The notes under the pieces: model-generated
Seen by the model: only the letters and a program-made list of their open reading frames with translations
What the model was told of the DNA's origin: nothing
Databases searched by the model: none
Made by a program: the position numbers and the translations under genes
NCBI RefSeq assembly: GCF_015752045.1
Contig: NZ_JADOUS010000001.1
Coordinates: 1-64,000 of the forward strand
Origin: Arthrobacter_D sp015752045
GTDB lineage: Bacteria; Actinomycetota; Actinomycetes; Actinomycetales; Micrococcaceae
DNA: 64,000 bases
Direction of reading: 5' to 3'
In this document: in pieces, positions 7,996-16,504 of the stretch
How the letters are laid out: each line of letters starts with the position of its first letter
How positions within the stretch are numbered: position 1 is the first letter of the stretch

Positions 7996-9743
7996 CAGGA
8001 TGACCGCTCCAATTCTTTGTATGCGGCACCCAACTGGGCCGCATTGCGAGCCCAGGTGCGCGTTGCCAGTACCATCTCGCGACCTCTTGCGCCGAGGTTC
8101 ACGCGCTCCGACGCACGATCCATGAGGTGCTCAATGGCCTCGGCAAGCGTCGCTGGTTCATCCGGGTCCACCAGCAGGCCGGTGATGCCGTGCGAGATGA
8201 TCTCGCGCAGTGCCGGCAGGTCGCTTGCTATCGCCGGGCGGGCGCAAGCCATAGCCTCAACGGGCTTGAGCGGCGTGACGGCGTTGGTGACGTCGAGGTT
8301 CCTGCGAGGAACAACGAAGATATCCAAGGCCTGGTGGAAGGACCTGGCCTTGTGCCGCGGAACGCGGCCCGTGAAGATCACACGGGATGAGACGCCCAGA
8401 TCCTCGGCCAGCGATCTGAGGGCGGGTCCGGCGGTGCCGTCGCCGACGATCAGACAGTGAAGATCGGAACGTGAGGGAGCCAGTAGTGCGACGGCCCGGA
8501 GAAGGGTGTCCAGTCCCTCGTAGTCCACCAGGCTGCTGACCGTGCCCACGAACACACCGTCCGTCGGCAATCCGAGCTGGTGTCGCGCTGTGGCTGGAGG
8601 AACCGGCGCCTCGAGATACTCCTCGCCCACCCCGTTCGGACTCAGCAGCACCTTGTCCTGCGGCACTCCGCTGCGCATGATTCCCCGCTTCATAGCCTCA
8701 CCCAATGTCACCACGAGGCTGGCTTTGCGCATCACCTGTGCTTCACGATCCGTGAAGAGCCTATAGCGTTCGCTGGCCTTCACGTGCGCCGGCCGGTTCG
8801 CAGCCCAGGTATCGGCAAGCTGACCGCGGGCTTCGTACACCCACGGGATGCCGAGACTTTGGGCCACCTGTTCGACGACGATCCCGTTCACGAAGGGTGT
8901 GGTGGTGTGCAGGACCGCCGGCCTGACCTCCAGGGCGAGCCGCAGCAGTTCCTCTGCCTGCTGCTGCAGCCGCTGGTCGTACCCTCGTGCCATCGGCACC
9001 GGGAGCAGACGGTGATAACTGACGCCGTCGAGCCTGTCGACATCGCCGGCCAGGAGCTTTCCCACCTGAACGGGGTAGCCCACCCGGGTTGCCGCATGGA
9101 CGGCCCAGCCAATGTCGCTCTGCGCCTTGAGGAGGGAATGGGTGCGCTGGGCGTACCCGCTCCCTGTATGGGGCAGCGAGTTGGTCAGCAGATGGAGAAC
9201 GGTGTTCTCCCTCGGAACATACTCCGCCACGGCGTGGAGGGTCGGCGCCCACCCCTCGAAGACCCGCAACTCCCCTGCGAGCCGTTCAGCGTGCCGGGTG
9301 CGGCCCGCCTCCCGGAGTAGGTGCACCGCACCGCTCATATCGCCGTCGTACCAGCACCGCCGGGCCCGGGTCCCCGCGGTAGCACTACCGGACCCGGCGA
9401 AGCTGAGCAGGCTGTCCGCCTCATCGGTCATGCCCGCAGCGAGGGCGACGTCGGCCAACCGACGGGCGACGCCACCTCTGACGGGAGCTGCGGAAGACTT
9501 CCTGAGGATCGAGGCGAGTGTGGATCGCTGTCCGAGGAGTTGAGCAGAAAGGGCCTCCACGACGGGCAGTGTCACCCCGGGGACCGCCGCCAGCCTCCCC
9601 GCTGCACCGGCCGCACGGCGAACGAGACTTTCGGGCATCCTGCGGCTGATCTGTTGGGCCAGGAGCACAGGATCGTCGCTGAGGTGGACCACCGCTGCCG
9701 CCGCAGCGAGCCGGACGTTGCCCAGCAGCCGGACCGCCCTCAT
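7995..9743 (-). CDS. GT4 glycosyltransferase with helical N-terminal extension
   Basis: 582 residues. Residues 1-~175 are Ala/Arg/Leu-rich and predicted helical with no recognised motif; a GT4 glycosyltransferase follows from about residue 178 (LLTNSLPHTGSGYAQRTHSLL, then GTVSSLVDYEGLDTLLRA, FTGRVPRHKA and PLKPVEAMACARPAIASDLPAL, an EX7E-type donor site). It probably transfers a sugar from a nucleotide donor to the exported glycan. The ATG at 9743 is fixed by an ATGA overlap with the upstream glycosyltransferase; the much longer open frame upstream of it is antisense-style noise over that gene. Confidence 0.8.
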   Translation of the reverse strand: MRAVRLLGNVRLAAAAAVVHLSDDPVLLAQQISRRMPESLVRRAAGAAGRLAAVPGVTLPVVEALSAQLLGQRSTLASILRKSSAAPVRGGVARRLADVALAAGMTDEADSLLSFAGSGSATAGTRARRCWYDGDMSGAVHLLREAGRTRHAERLAGELRVFEGWAPTLHAVAEYVPRENTVLHLLTNSLPHTGSGYAQRTHSLLKAQSDIGWAVHAATRVGYPVQVGKLLAGDVDRLDGVSYHRLLPVPMARGYDQRLQQQAEELLRLALEVRPAVLHTTTPFVNGIVVEQVAQSLGIPWVYEARGQLADTWAANRPAHVKASERYRLFTDREAQVMRKASLVVTLGEAMKRGIMRSGVPQDKVLLSPNGVGEEYLEAPVPPATARHQLGLPTDGVFVGTVSSLVDYEGLDTLLRAVALLAPSRSDLHCLIVGDGTAGPALRSLAEDLGVSSRVIFTGRVPRHKARSFHQALDIFVVPRRNLDVTNAVTPLKPVEAMACARPAIASDLPALREIISHGITGLLVDPDEPATLAEAIEHLMDRASERVNLGARGREMVLATRTWARNAAQLGAAYKELERSS

Positions 9744-10939
9744 GCGCGGCCCTCGCGCGTGACCTCGAGGAGAAGTTCGATGTAGGCCTCTCCCAGCGCC
9801 TGCACGTTCGCGTTGTTCCTCACCCAGGCCCTGCCCTTCTCGCCGACCCTGAGCAGCTCGCGGTTCTCTGCGAGCGTCCGCCAGAGGTGCGCCACTGCCT
9901 TGGCTTCGGATGCCACGATGTGCCCGGCCTCTGCTTCTTCGAGGATGGCACGGGCCTCGCCCTTGACGATTCCCGTGACATGGCGCCCCACGGACAGCAC
10001 CTCGTAGGTCTTGGACGGGATGGTGGTGTCGAACGACTTCCAATCATCGCGCAGTGTGACGATACAGCTGTCGGCCCGCTCGTAGTAGTCCATAATCTGC
10101 GGACCGTGAATCGGTTCGTGGAACTCGACGGGGGCGCCGAGTTCCGCAGCCAGAGCCATGAGGCTGTTGCGTTCCACCCCGTGGCCCACGAGCGTGAGAC
10201 GCATCCCCTGACCTACCAATGCCGCGGCACGGATAGCGACATCGAGCCGCTGGCTCTCGCCGTGGTTTCCGAGGTAGAGCACCTCCAGGCGGTCCTGGTG
10301 GCTCGGCGGCGGGTCCAGCGCACGGATGGCGGCCATATCGATGCCGTTCGTGACGGTCGCGACGTTCTTGAGGCCGCGCTCGCGGAGTGTATGGGCGAAC
10401 CCGTATGTGACCGTCACCACGAGGTCCGCGCGGTCCTGGATGGCGATGATCACCCGCTCGACCACACTCTTGGCGCCGCCGCGAACAATTCGGGCGTCCC
10501 GTGCGATGTCCGGCCAGGCATCCCGCATATCGACGACCAGCGGGCAACGGAGCAGGCGCGCCACCACGAATCCCGCGCCGAGTATGGGGAGGCTCGGCAC
10601 GGTGACGATCACGACGTCCGGCCGGGGTGCCATCGCCGCTACGGGAACCGTCATCGCGGCCGAGAGCAGGTGGTTGATGAGGCGGCCGATCCGGGTGGTC
10701 CTGTGCCAGAGATAAGGGACGCGTCGGACGGTCTCCCCGAATTCGCCCTTCTGGGAGCCGAAGGGCCGCCCGGCAATACTGGACGGCAGCGTGCGCCGCC
10801 CGTGCGGCGCATGTGCCACCGGTGTGACGACGTCGACACTCCAGCCCGCGGACCTGAACGACCGGATGAGCTGCGTCCACCGTCGTTGGGGCGGGCTGTG
10901 TTCGGGCGCGTAGGAATGCGTGAGCAGCATTACGCGCAC
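9740..10939 (-). CDS. GT4 glycosyltransferase (WbuB/WcaI-like)
   Basis: 399-residue GT-B enzyme. The start MRVMLLTHSYAPEHSPPQRR and the acceptor-side VVDMRDAWPDIARDA match the WbuB/WcaI group of GT4 enzymes that add amino sugars or fucose-type sugars to surface polymers. The donor-side motif is degenerate (TTIPSKTYEVLSVGRHV), as usual for this group. The start codon is GTG at 10939; an ATG three codons on is also possible. It is first in the coupled run that continues into the 582-residue glycosyltransferase, the transporter and wecC. Confidence 0.8.
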   Translation of the reverse strand: MRVMLLTHSYAPEHSPPQRRWTQLIRSFRSAGWSVDVVTPVAHAPHGRRTLPSSIAGRPFGSQKGEFGETVRRVPYLWHRTTRIGRLINHLLSAAMTVPVAAMAPRPDVVIVTVPSLPILGAGFVVARLLRCPLVVDMRDAWPDIARDARIVRGGAKSVVERVIIAIQDRADLVVTVTYGFAHTLRERGLKNVATVTNGIDMAAIRALDPPPSHQDRLEVLYLGNHGESQRLDVAIRAAALVGQGMRLTLVGHGVERNSLMALAAELGAPVEFHEPIHGPQIMDYYERADSCIVTLRDDWKSFDTTIPSKTYEVLSVGRHVTGIVKGEARAILEEAEAGHIVASEAKAVAHLWRTLAENRELLRVGEKGRAWVRNNANVQALGEAYIELLLEVTREGRA

Positions 10940-11010
10940 GTGAAAGACCCCCAGGCGATGAGCGAGACCATAATTTCCCGCTCAGCCTAGTCCCAAGGAC
11001 AGCGAAAGCG

Positions 11011-11868
11011 TCATTTCGAGGCCCGACCGCTTGTCCGCAATTTCGAGTAATAGGCGACTCCGAGACCCGCGAGCAGGAGGATCACGAGGATTCGCGTCAC
11101 CGGATGCGTGCCGATCGATTGGGCGGACGCCTGGTCGAGGTCCTTCGTCTCGGTTGTCGGCCCCGCGGACTCGGACGGGGCCGGGACCGCGGCGGTTACG
11201 GTCGACGTCGGCGCAGGTTTGTTGGTGGGCGGAGCCGACGGCTTCGTGGTCGCCTCGCTGGTCGGCTCGGGCTCGGCGGACTCGGTCGGCGACTCGTCCT
11301 CCGTGGCCGTCACATCCTCCACGACCCCGGTCACAGGATCCCATCGGAACGTCGTGTAGGCGAGGCTTCCGGGTATCACCAGGTTGTTGGTCCCGGGCTC
11401 GATGAAGTACCCCGTGGGCGGATGGATGAGCCATCCGGTGCCGGGGTCGATCTGGAAACCGGTGACTGGATCGACGGCGTTTTCCGGCTCTTCCTCAGGT
11501 GCCGGGTCCTCGGATGGCGAAGCCGACGGCGTGGGTGCGGGAGCCGGCGCAGGAGCTGGAGCGGGCGCTGGCGCTGGAGCAGGGGCGGGTGCCGGGCGCG
11601 GGGGGGCAGGCTGCACCGGACGCGTAACCACCGGCGGGCGCGGCGTCACCGGCGCCGGTGCGGGTGTTGTCGGCGCCGGTGTCGTCGGCGCGGGGGCGGG
11701 TGTCGTCGGCGCGGGGACGGGTGTCGTCGGCGCGGGGACGGGTATCGGCTCTGTCACGGGAAGCGGAATTTCATCGGCCGCGGCAGGCGCCAGCGGCTGG
11801 ACGGCCAGAATGGACAGCCCGAGGAGCGTCGCCGCGACCGACTGGCGCAAAGACCTCGCAGACTTCAC
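11011..11868 (-). CDS. Membrane-anchored Pro/Thr-rich protein with PGTG-type repeat
   Basis: 285 residues, not matched to a named family by me. A signal peptide (residues 1-~32, ending APAAADE) is followed by a long PAPTTP/PAPAPA stalk, then a ~50-residue conserved block built of ~10-residue units (DPGTGWLIHPPTGYFIEPGT), a Ser/Thr/Pro linker and a C-terminal hydrophobic helix (ILVILLLAGLGVAYY) with a basic tail. No LPXTG motif, so it is held by the helix. Its GTG start overlaps the LCP stop as GTGA, which makes it co-translated with the wall ligase. A paralogue with the same layout is at 16505-17281. A role at the wall surface is inferred from context only. Confidence 0.75.
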   Translation of the reverse strand: MKSARSLRQSVAATLLGLSILAVQPLAPAAADEIPLPVTEPIPVPAPTTPVPAPTTPAPAPTTPAPTTPAPAPVTPRPPVVTRPVQPAPPRPAPAPAPAPAPAPAPAPAPAPTPSASPSEDPAPEEEPENAVDPVTGFQIDPGTGWLIHPPTGYFIEPGTNNLVIPGSLAYTTFRWDPVTGVVEDVTATEDESPTESAEPEPTSEATTKPSAPPTNKPAPTSTVTAAVPAPSESAGPTTETKDLDQASAQSIGTHPVTRILVILLLAGLGVAYYSKLRTSGRASK

Positions 11869-12956
11869 GATCCGACCTCAGGGTTTGCCAGGAGGTAATC
11901 GGCCAGGCTGTCCTTCTGGAGCGCTTCGCCCACCTGCGCAACCGCGGCGTCGTCCTTGACGATGATCGATTGGCCATCCGCTGAGGTACCCGGGCCGAGG
12001 TTCGGCAGGGTGAAGAAGTCGATACTGCTCGAACGGACACTGCGCAATGACACGGCCAGGGAACCCACCGCTCCGGCGTCGAGGCTGTCATCCACGGCCA
12101 CGAAGGGGGACATCTGGTCGACCACCTGGTACACCTTCTGCGGGTCGGTCAGCGTGTCCGCGGTGAGCACCTTGCTGATGACGGACTTCACGAACAGCTG
12201 CTGGTTCTTCACGCGCTGGTAGTCGCCGTCGCTGAAGGCGTAGCGTTCGCGGACGAACTTCAGCGCGGACTCCCCCTGGAGCGTGATGGGACCGGCGGCG
12301 AAGGACTCCCCGTCACTGCCGCGGGACTGGAATGCAACAGGGTTGTCGACCTCGACGCCGCCAAGGGCATCGGTGAGGCCCTTGAACCCTTCGAAGTCGA
12401 TGCTCGCCACGTGATCGATACGCACGTTGAACATCCCCTCGACGGTCTGGACCACGAGGGGCACCCCCCCGAGGCCCATGGCGGCGTTGATCTTGGCGCC
12501 CCCATGGCCCGGGATGTCCGTCCAGGTGTCGCGCATGATCGACATGACCTGGATGTCCTCGCGATCGGCCGGGATGTGCATGAGCATCATGGTGTCCGAG
12601 CGGCTGTCCGACGGACCCACCGCCGCGACGTCAGCCGGTTCCTCCGCGGTGGCCCGGGAATCGCTGCCGAGCAGCAGGATGTTCACGGCGCCTTCGGCCT
12701 CGGGTGGCACAGTGGGCCGTGCCTCCTCGGCGGGGAAGGCCGATTCGATCGTCTGGGAATTCTGGTTGAAGGACTGCGCCAGGGAGAACAGATACCCGCC
12801 GGCGACGAGGGCCGCGACGGCCACGAGGGACCCCAGGACGAGGAACGTGGTCCGCACCGGATGCTTGCGGCGCCCCTGGCGTCCGTCACGGGTCGTGTCG
12901 GGCTCAGTTGCAGTGGCGTAATCGTCGAGACTCAAAGGGCTCCCCAGTCGTAGCAA
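11865..12956 (-). CDS. LytR-CpsA-Psr (LCP) family wall glycopolymer ligase
   Basis: 363 residues. A cytoplasmic N terminus of ~40 residues, one transmembrane helix (TTFLVLGSLVAVAALVAGGY) and an extracytoplasmic LCP domain with NILLLGSDSR, the SDTMMLMHI core, MSIMRDTW, GGAKINAAMG and FVRERYAFSDGDYQRVKNQQ. LCP enzymes transfer lipid-linked anionic glycopolymers to peptidoglycan (or arabinogalactan in mycolic-acid bacteria). The start is uncertain: TTG at 12956 or TTG at 12935, the latter preceded by GGGGAG. It sits between the exporter operon and rmlA, as expected for the enzyme that attaches the product. Confidence 0.9.
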   Translation of the reverse strand: MLRLGSPLSLDDYATATEPDTTRDGRQGRRKHPVRTTFLVLGSLVAVAALVAGGYLFSLAQSFNQNSQTIESAFPAEEARPTVPPEAEGAVNILLLGSDSRATAEEPADVAAVGPSDSRSDTMMLMHIPADREDIQVMSIMRDTWTDIPGHGGAKINAAMGLGGVPLVVQTVEGMFNVRIDHVASIDFEGFKGLTDALGGVEVDNPVAFQSRGSDGESFAAGPITLQGESALKFVRERYAFSDGDYQRVKNQQLFVKSVISKVLTADTLTDPQKVYQVVDQMSPFVAVDDSLDAGAVGSLAVSLRSVRSSSIDFFTLPNLGPGTSADGQSIIVKDDAAVAQVGEALQKDSLADYLLANPEVGS

Positions 12957-13060
12957 AGATCAGTTCATGGTACGGCGTGAAGCTGATGCTTCCATGCAGC
13001 CACGGGAGTCTGGACCGAATCGCTGAGTCAGCCAGACGCGGCGTCCACCATGCTGCTCCA

Positions 13061-13933
13061 CTAGATGGAACGGTTGCTGATCAGTGACAAAAGGTATGTT
13101 CCGTACCCACTCTTGACGAGTGGGGCAGCGACGGCTTCGAGTTCGGAGTCGCTCAGGAAACCCTGCCTCCAGGCAACCTCCTCCGGCGCGCCGATCTTTA
13201 GTCCCTGCCGGCTCTCCACCGTACGGATGAAATTCGACGCATCGCTCAATGACTCGAACGTGCCGGTGTCGAGCCAGGCTGTGCCGCGAGGGAGGATCTC
13301 GACATGGAGCCTGCCCTGGTTCAAATACTCGCGATTGATATCCGTGACTTCGAGTTCGCCGCGAGGGGAGGGCTTCAGTCCCTGAGCGATTTCGACCACG
13401 TCATTGTCGTAGAAGTAGAGCCCGGGAATCGCGAATTTGCTTCTTGGAATTTCCGGTTTCTCCTCGAGCGACAGCGCCTTCCCGGAGTCGTCGAACTCGA
13501 CGACCCCGTACGCAGACGGGTCCGCGACCTGATACCCGAAGATAGCCCCTCCGTCGATGTCGGCGAAGCGCCGGAGTTGTGATCCGAGTCCCTGACCGTA
13601 GAAGATATTGTCCCCGAGGACGAGCGCGACGGAGTCACTGCCGATGTGGTCCTCACCGAGGATGAACGCCTGGGCAAGCCCGTCCGGCGTGGGCTGCTCG
13701 ACATAGGTCAGATTGACCCCGAAGCGGCTCCCGTCACCCAGCAGCCGACGGAATTGTTCAGCATCCTGGGGCGCAGTGATGATCAGAATGTCGCGGATGC
13801 CGGCAAGAATCAGCGTCGACAGCGGATAGTAGATCATCGGCTTGTCGTAAACGGGTACGAGCTGCTTGCTGATTCCCATCGTGATCGGATGTAGTCGCGA
13901 GCCGGTCCCACCGGCAAGAATTATCCCACGCAT
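13061..13933 (-). CDS. rmlA: Glucose-1-phosphate thymidylyltransferase
   Basis: 290 residues, first enzyme of dTDP-L-rhamnose synthesis (dTTP + glucose-1-P to dTDP-glucose). The nucleotidyltransferase signature MRGIILAGGTGSRLHP opens the protein; KQLVPVYDKPMIYYPLS, VLGDNIFYGQ, EEKPEIPRS and GTAWLDTGT follow as in short-form RmlA. The ATG at 13933 gives the standard N terminus; a GTG six codons upstream is possible. Together with the next two genes it supplies dTDP-rhamnose to the glycosyltransferases of this cluster. Confidence 0.95.
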   Translation of the reverse strand: MRGIILAGGTGSRLHPITMGISKQLVPVYDKPMIYYPLSTLILAGIRDILIITAPQDAEQFRRLLGDGSRFGVNLTYVEQPTPDGLAQAFILGEDHIGSDSVALVLGDNIFYGQGLGSQLRRFADIDGGAIFGYQVADPSAYGVVEFDDSGKALSLEEKPEIPRSKFAIPGLYFYDNDVVEIAQGLKPSPRGELEVTDINREYLNQGRLHVEILPRGTAWLDTGTFESLSDASNFIRTVESRQGLKIGAPEEVAWRQGFLSDSELEAVAAPLVKSGYGTYLLSLISNRSI

Positions 13934-13982
13934 GACCTGATTATCGTCCACCGGGTAGAGCTTCCAGAATCACCGGCGCCAT

Positions 13983-15410
13983 TCATCCGCTACGAACCCC
14001 GGGCAGCGACTCCACATAGGACCTCAATTGCTCCGAGGATAATGCGGGCACGAATCCCGTCGCCTTGAGTTTCGTGAGGTCGAGCGTGCTCCGCAACGGA
14101 CGTGGCGCCGCATGCTTCCCTGCGAAGTACTCCTCGGTACTGACCCCCGTGACGTCCCCGCGGTCCCTGCCGCACAGGGCGTAGACGTCGGCCGCGATGT
14201 CCGCCCAGCTCTGCGGCGCGCCGTCGTTGCTGACGTTGTAGGTGCCGTACGGCGCTCCTGCCCCCAGCAGGTGCAGAATGGCGCCGGCAATGTCCTCGGC
14301 GAAGGTCAGGCGTCCCACCTGGTCATTGACCACGTTGGGCTTGATGTCCCGCCCGGCGAGGTTCGCCATCGTGCGGACGAAGTTGGCGCCCTCGCCGATC
14401 ACCCAGCTGGTGCGCAGGATGTAGTGGCGCGGAACGATGCCGACGATCGCGTCGCCCGCCGCCTTGGTTTGTCCGTACACGCCGAGCGGGGTGAATGGCT
14501 CCGCCTCCGAATGGAGGTCCCGGGAGCCGTCGAAGACGTAGTCGCTGGAGATGTGCACGAGGGTCAGGCGGTGCGTGGTCGCCACGCGGGCGAGTGCCGC
14601 GACCCCGGACACGTTGGCGGCCCAGGCGGCGGCGCGGCCTTCCGGGTTCTCCGCGGCGTCGACGGCCGTGTAGGCGGCGGCATTGATGATCGTCTCGTAC
14701 GCCGTCCACGAACGGACGGCGTCGAGGTCGCCCAACAGGTCGAGATCACTCCTAGAGGCGAACTCGATGGACGGGTGGTCGGCGAGGGCTGCGCGGAGAG
14801 CCCTGCCAAGCTGGCCGTCCGCACCGACGACGAGCGTCTTCCGCGGTGCGAGCGGCGTGACGTCGGCTAGGCGTGGGTGGTTCCGGTCCTTGTCGGAGAG
14901 TTCGGCGTCTGCCAGCGGGATCGGCCAGGGGATCGCCGCCGTCTCATCGGCGAGATTGAGGAACACGTATTGGCCCTGGGCGTCGGCGGACCAGTGGTCG
15001 TTGACGAGGTAGGTGTACGCCGTGCCGTCCTCGAGCGTCTGGAAGGCGTTGCCCACGCCGCGCGGGATGAAGATGGCCGCCGAGGGGTCGAGTTCGGCGG
15101 TGAACACCGCGCCGAAGGACGGCCCCTCGCGCAGGTCCACCCAGGCGCCGAAGACACGCCCCGTGGCGACGGAGATGAACTTGTCCCACGGTTCGGCGTG
15201 GATGCCGCGCGTGGTGCCGGCGGTCTCGTTGAAGGAGATGTTGTTCTGCACCGGCCCGAAGTCCGCGAGCCCGGCGGCGATCATCTTCGCGCGCTGCCAG
15301 TTCTCCTTGAACCAGCCGCGGTTGTCCCCGTGCGTGGGGAGGTCGAGGAGCAGAACGCCGGGGATGGGCGTCTCGTGGACGGCGAGTGGTTTCGAGAAGG
15401 TCGGGCCCAT
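13983..15410 (-). CDS. rmlCD: Fused dTDP-4-keto sugar 3,5-epimerase / dTDP-4-dehydrorhamnose reductase
   Basis: 475 residues. Residues 1-~185 are an RmlC cupin (DNRGWFKE, RGIHAEPWDKF, FIPRGVGNAFQTL); from ~190 an RmlD short-chain reductase follows (VVGADGQLGRAL, SSDYVFDGS, catalytic YGQTK). The chain thus combines the last two steps of dTDP-L-rhamnose synthesis. The usual HGF of RmlC is NAF here, so the epimerase half belongs to a divergent clade. The ATG at 15410 is 4 nt after the rmlB stop, with a GGGG Shine-Dalgarno in the rmlB 3' end. Such fusions are known in Arthrobacter relatives. Confidence 0.9.
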   Translation of the reverse strand: MGPTFSKPLAVHETPIPGVLLLDLPTHGDNRGWFKENWQRAKMIAAGLADFGPVQNNISFNETAGTTRGIHAEPWDKFISVATGRVFGAWVDLREGPSFGAVFTAELDPSAAIFIPRGVGNAFQTLEDGTAYTYLVNDHWSADAQGQYVFLNLADETAAIPWPIPLADAELSDKDRNHPRLADVTPLAPRKTLVVGADGQLGRALRAALADHPSIEFASRSDLDLLGDLDAVRSWTAYETIINAAAYTAVDAAENPEGRAAAWAANVSGVAALARVATTHRLTLVHISSDYVFDGSRDLHSEAEPFTPLGVYGQTKAAGDAIVGIVPRHYILRTSWVIGEGANFVRTMANLAGRDIKPNVVNDQVGRLTFAEDIAGAILHLLGAGAPYGTYNVSNDGAPQSWADIAADVYALCGRDRGDVTGVSTEEYFAGKHAAPRPLRSTLDLTKLKATGFVPALSSEQLRSYVESLPGVRSG

Positions 15411-15414
15411 GGCG

Positions 15415-16422
15415 CTACTGCCCCTGCTCGGTGTACCTGGTCTCGGTGGCAGCCTTCTGCGGGCGCCACCAGTCCTCGTTGTCGCGGTACCAGGCGATCG
15501 TCTCGCGCAGGCCCTCCTCGAAGTGGTCGAACTCCGGCGTCCACCCGAGCTCGGTGCGCAGCTTCGTCGAGTCGATGGCATACCGCATGTCGTGGCCCAC
15601 CCGGTCCACCACCTGGTCGTAGGCGTCCGCCGGCCGGCCCATCTCCGTGAGGATGAGTTCCACGACGTCCCTGTTGTTGCGCTCCCCATCCGCGCCGATG
15701 AGATAGGTCTGCCCGATCTCTCCCTTGTTGAGGATGGTCCACACCGCCGAGGAGTGGTCGTTCGCGTGGATCCAGTCCCGGACGTTCAGGCCCTCGCCGT
15801 AGAGCTTGGGCCGGACGCCGTCGATCACGTTGGTGATCTGCCGGGGGATGAATTTCTCGACGTGCTGGTAAGGCCCGTAATTGTTGGAGCAGTTGCTGAT
15901 GGTCGCCTGGGCGCCGAAGGAGCGGACCCATGCGCGAACGAGGAGGTCGGACCCGGCCTTCGTCGAGGAGTAGGGGCTCGACGGATTGTAGGGCGTGCTC
16001 TCGGAGAACCGCTCCGGATCGTCCAGCTCGAGGTCACCGTAGACCTCGTCCGTGCTGATGTGGTGGAACCGCGCACCGTACCGGCGGGCAGCTTCGAGCA
16101 GCGTGTAGGTGCCGATGATGTTCGTGTCGAGAAACGGCCGCGGATCGTGCAGCGAATTGTCGTTGTGCGACTCTGCGGCGTAGTGGACGACAGCGTCCGC
16201 CCGCTCGGTCAGCCGGTCGACGACGGCGGCGTCGGCAATGTCGCCGACCACCAGTTCGAAGCGGCCGGACGGCACACCATCGAGGGACGCGGCGTTCCCC
16301 GCATAAGTCATCTTGTCGAGGACTGTGACGGAGACGTCCGTGTGGTCCATCAGGTAGTGGACGAAATTGGACCCGATGAAACCGGCACCACCGGTAACCA
16401 ATACATTCTTCACGTCCTGCAC
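15415..16422 (-). CDS. rmlB: dTDP-glucose 4,6-dehydratase
   Basis: 335 residues, second enzyme of dTDP-rhamnose synthesis. It has NAD-binding VTGGAGFIGSNF, the active-site HISTDEVYGDL, and YSSTKAGSD with the catalytic YxxxK (Tyr-Ser-Ser-Thr-Lys), plus NCSNNYGPYQ. The start is either GTG at 16422 or GTG at 16413 (MKNVLVTGG); no strong ribosome-binding site decides. It is first of the rmlB-rmlCD pair; rmlA follows on the same strand after a ~50-nt gap. Confidence 0.95.
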   Translation of the reverse strand: MQDVKNVLVTGGAGFIGSNFVHYLMDHTDVSVTVLDKMTYAGNAASLDGVPSGRFELVVGDIADAAVVDRLTERADAVVHYAAESHNDNSLHDPRPFLDTNIIGTYTLLEAARRYGARFHHISTDEVYGDLELDDPERFSESTPYNPSSPYSSTKAGSDLLVRAWVRSFGAQATISNCSNNYGPYQHVEKFIPRQITNVIDGVRPKLYGEGLNVRDWIHANDHSSAVWTILNKGEIGQTYLIGADGERNNRDVVELILTEMGRPADAYDQVVDRVGHDMRYAIDSTKLRTELGWTPEFDHFEEGLRETIAWYRDNEDWWRPQKAATETRYTEQGQ

Positions 16423-16504
16423 TTTACCGGTCGGCCGCGCCGAAGCCGGGCTCGGACGGGTTCAGCGCGCGCCACCGACCTGCCCGGACGGCGGCACACC
16501 CTGA

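Noticed and set aside
11384..11959. Gly/Ala repeat protein on the plus strand
   Set aside because: Mirror image of the PAPAPA/PAPTTP stalk of the minus-strand repeat protein.
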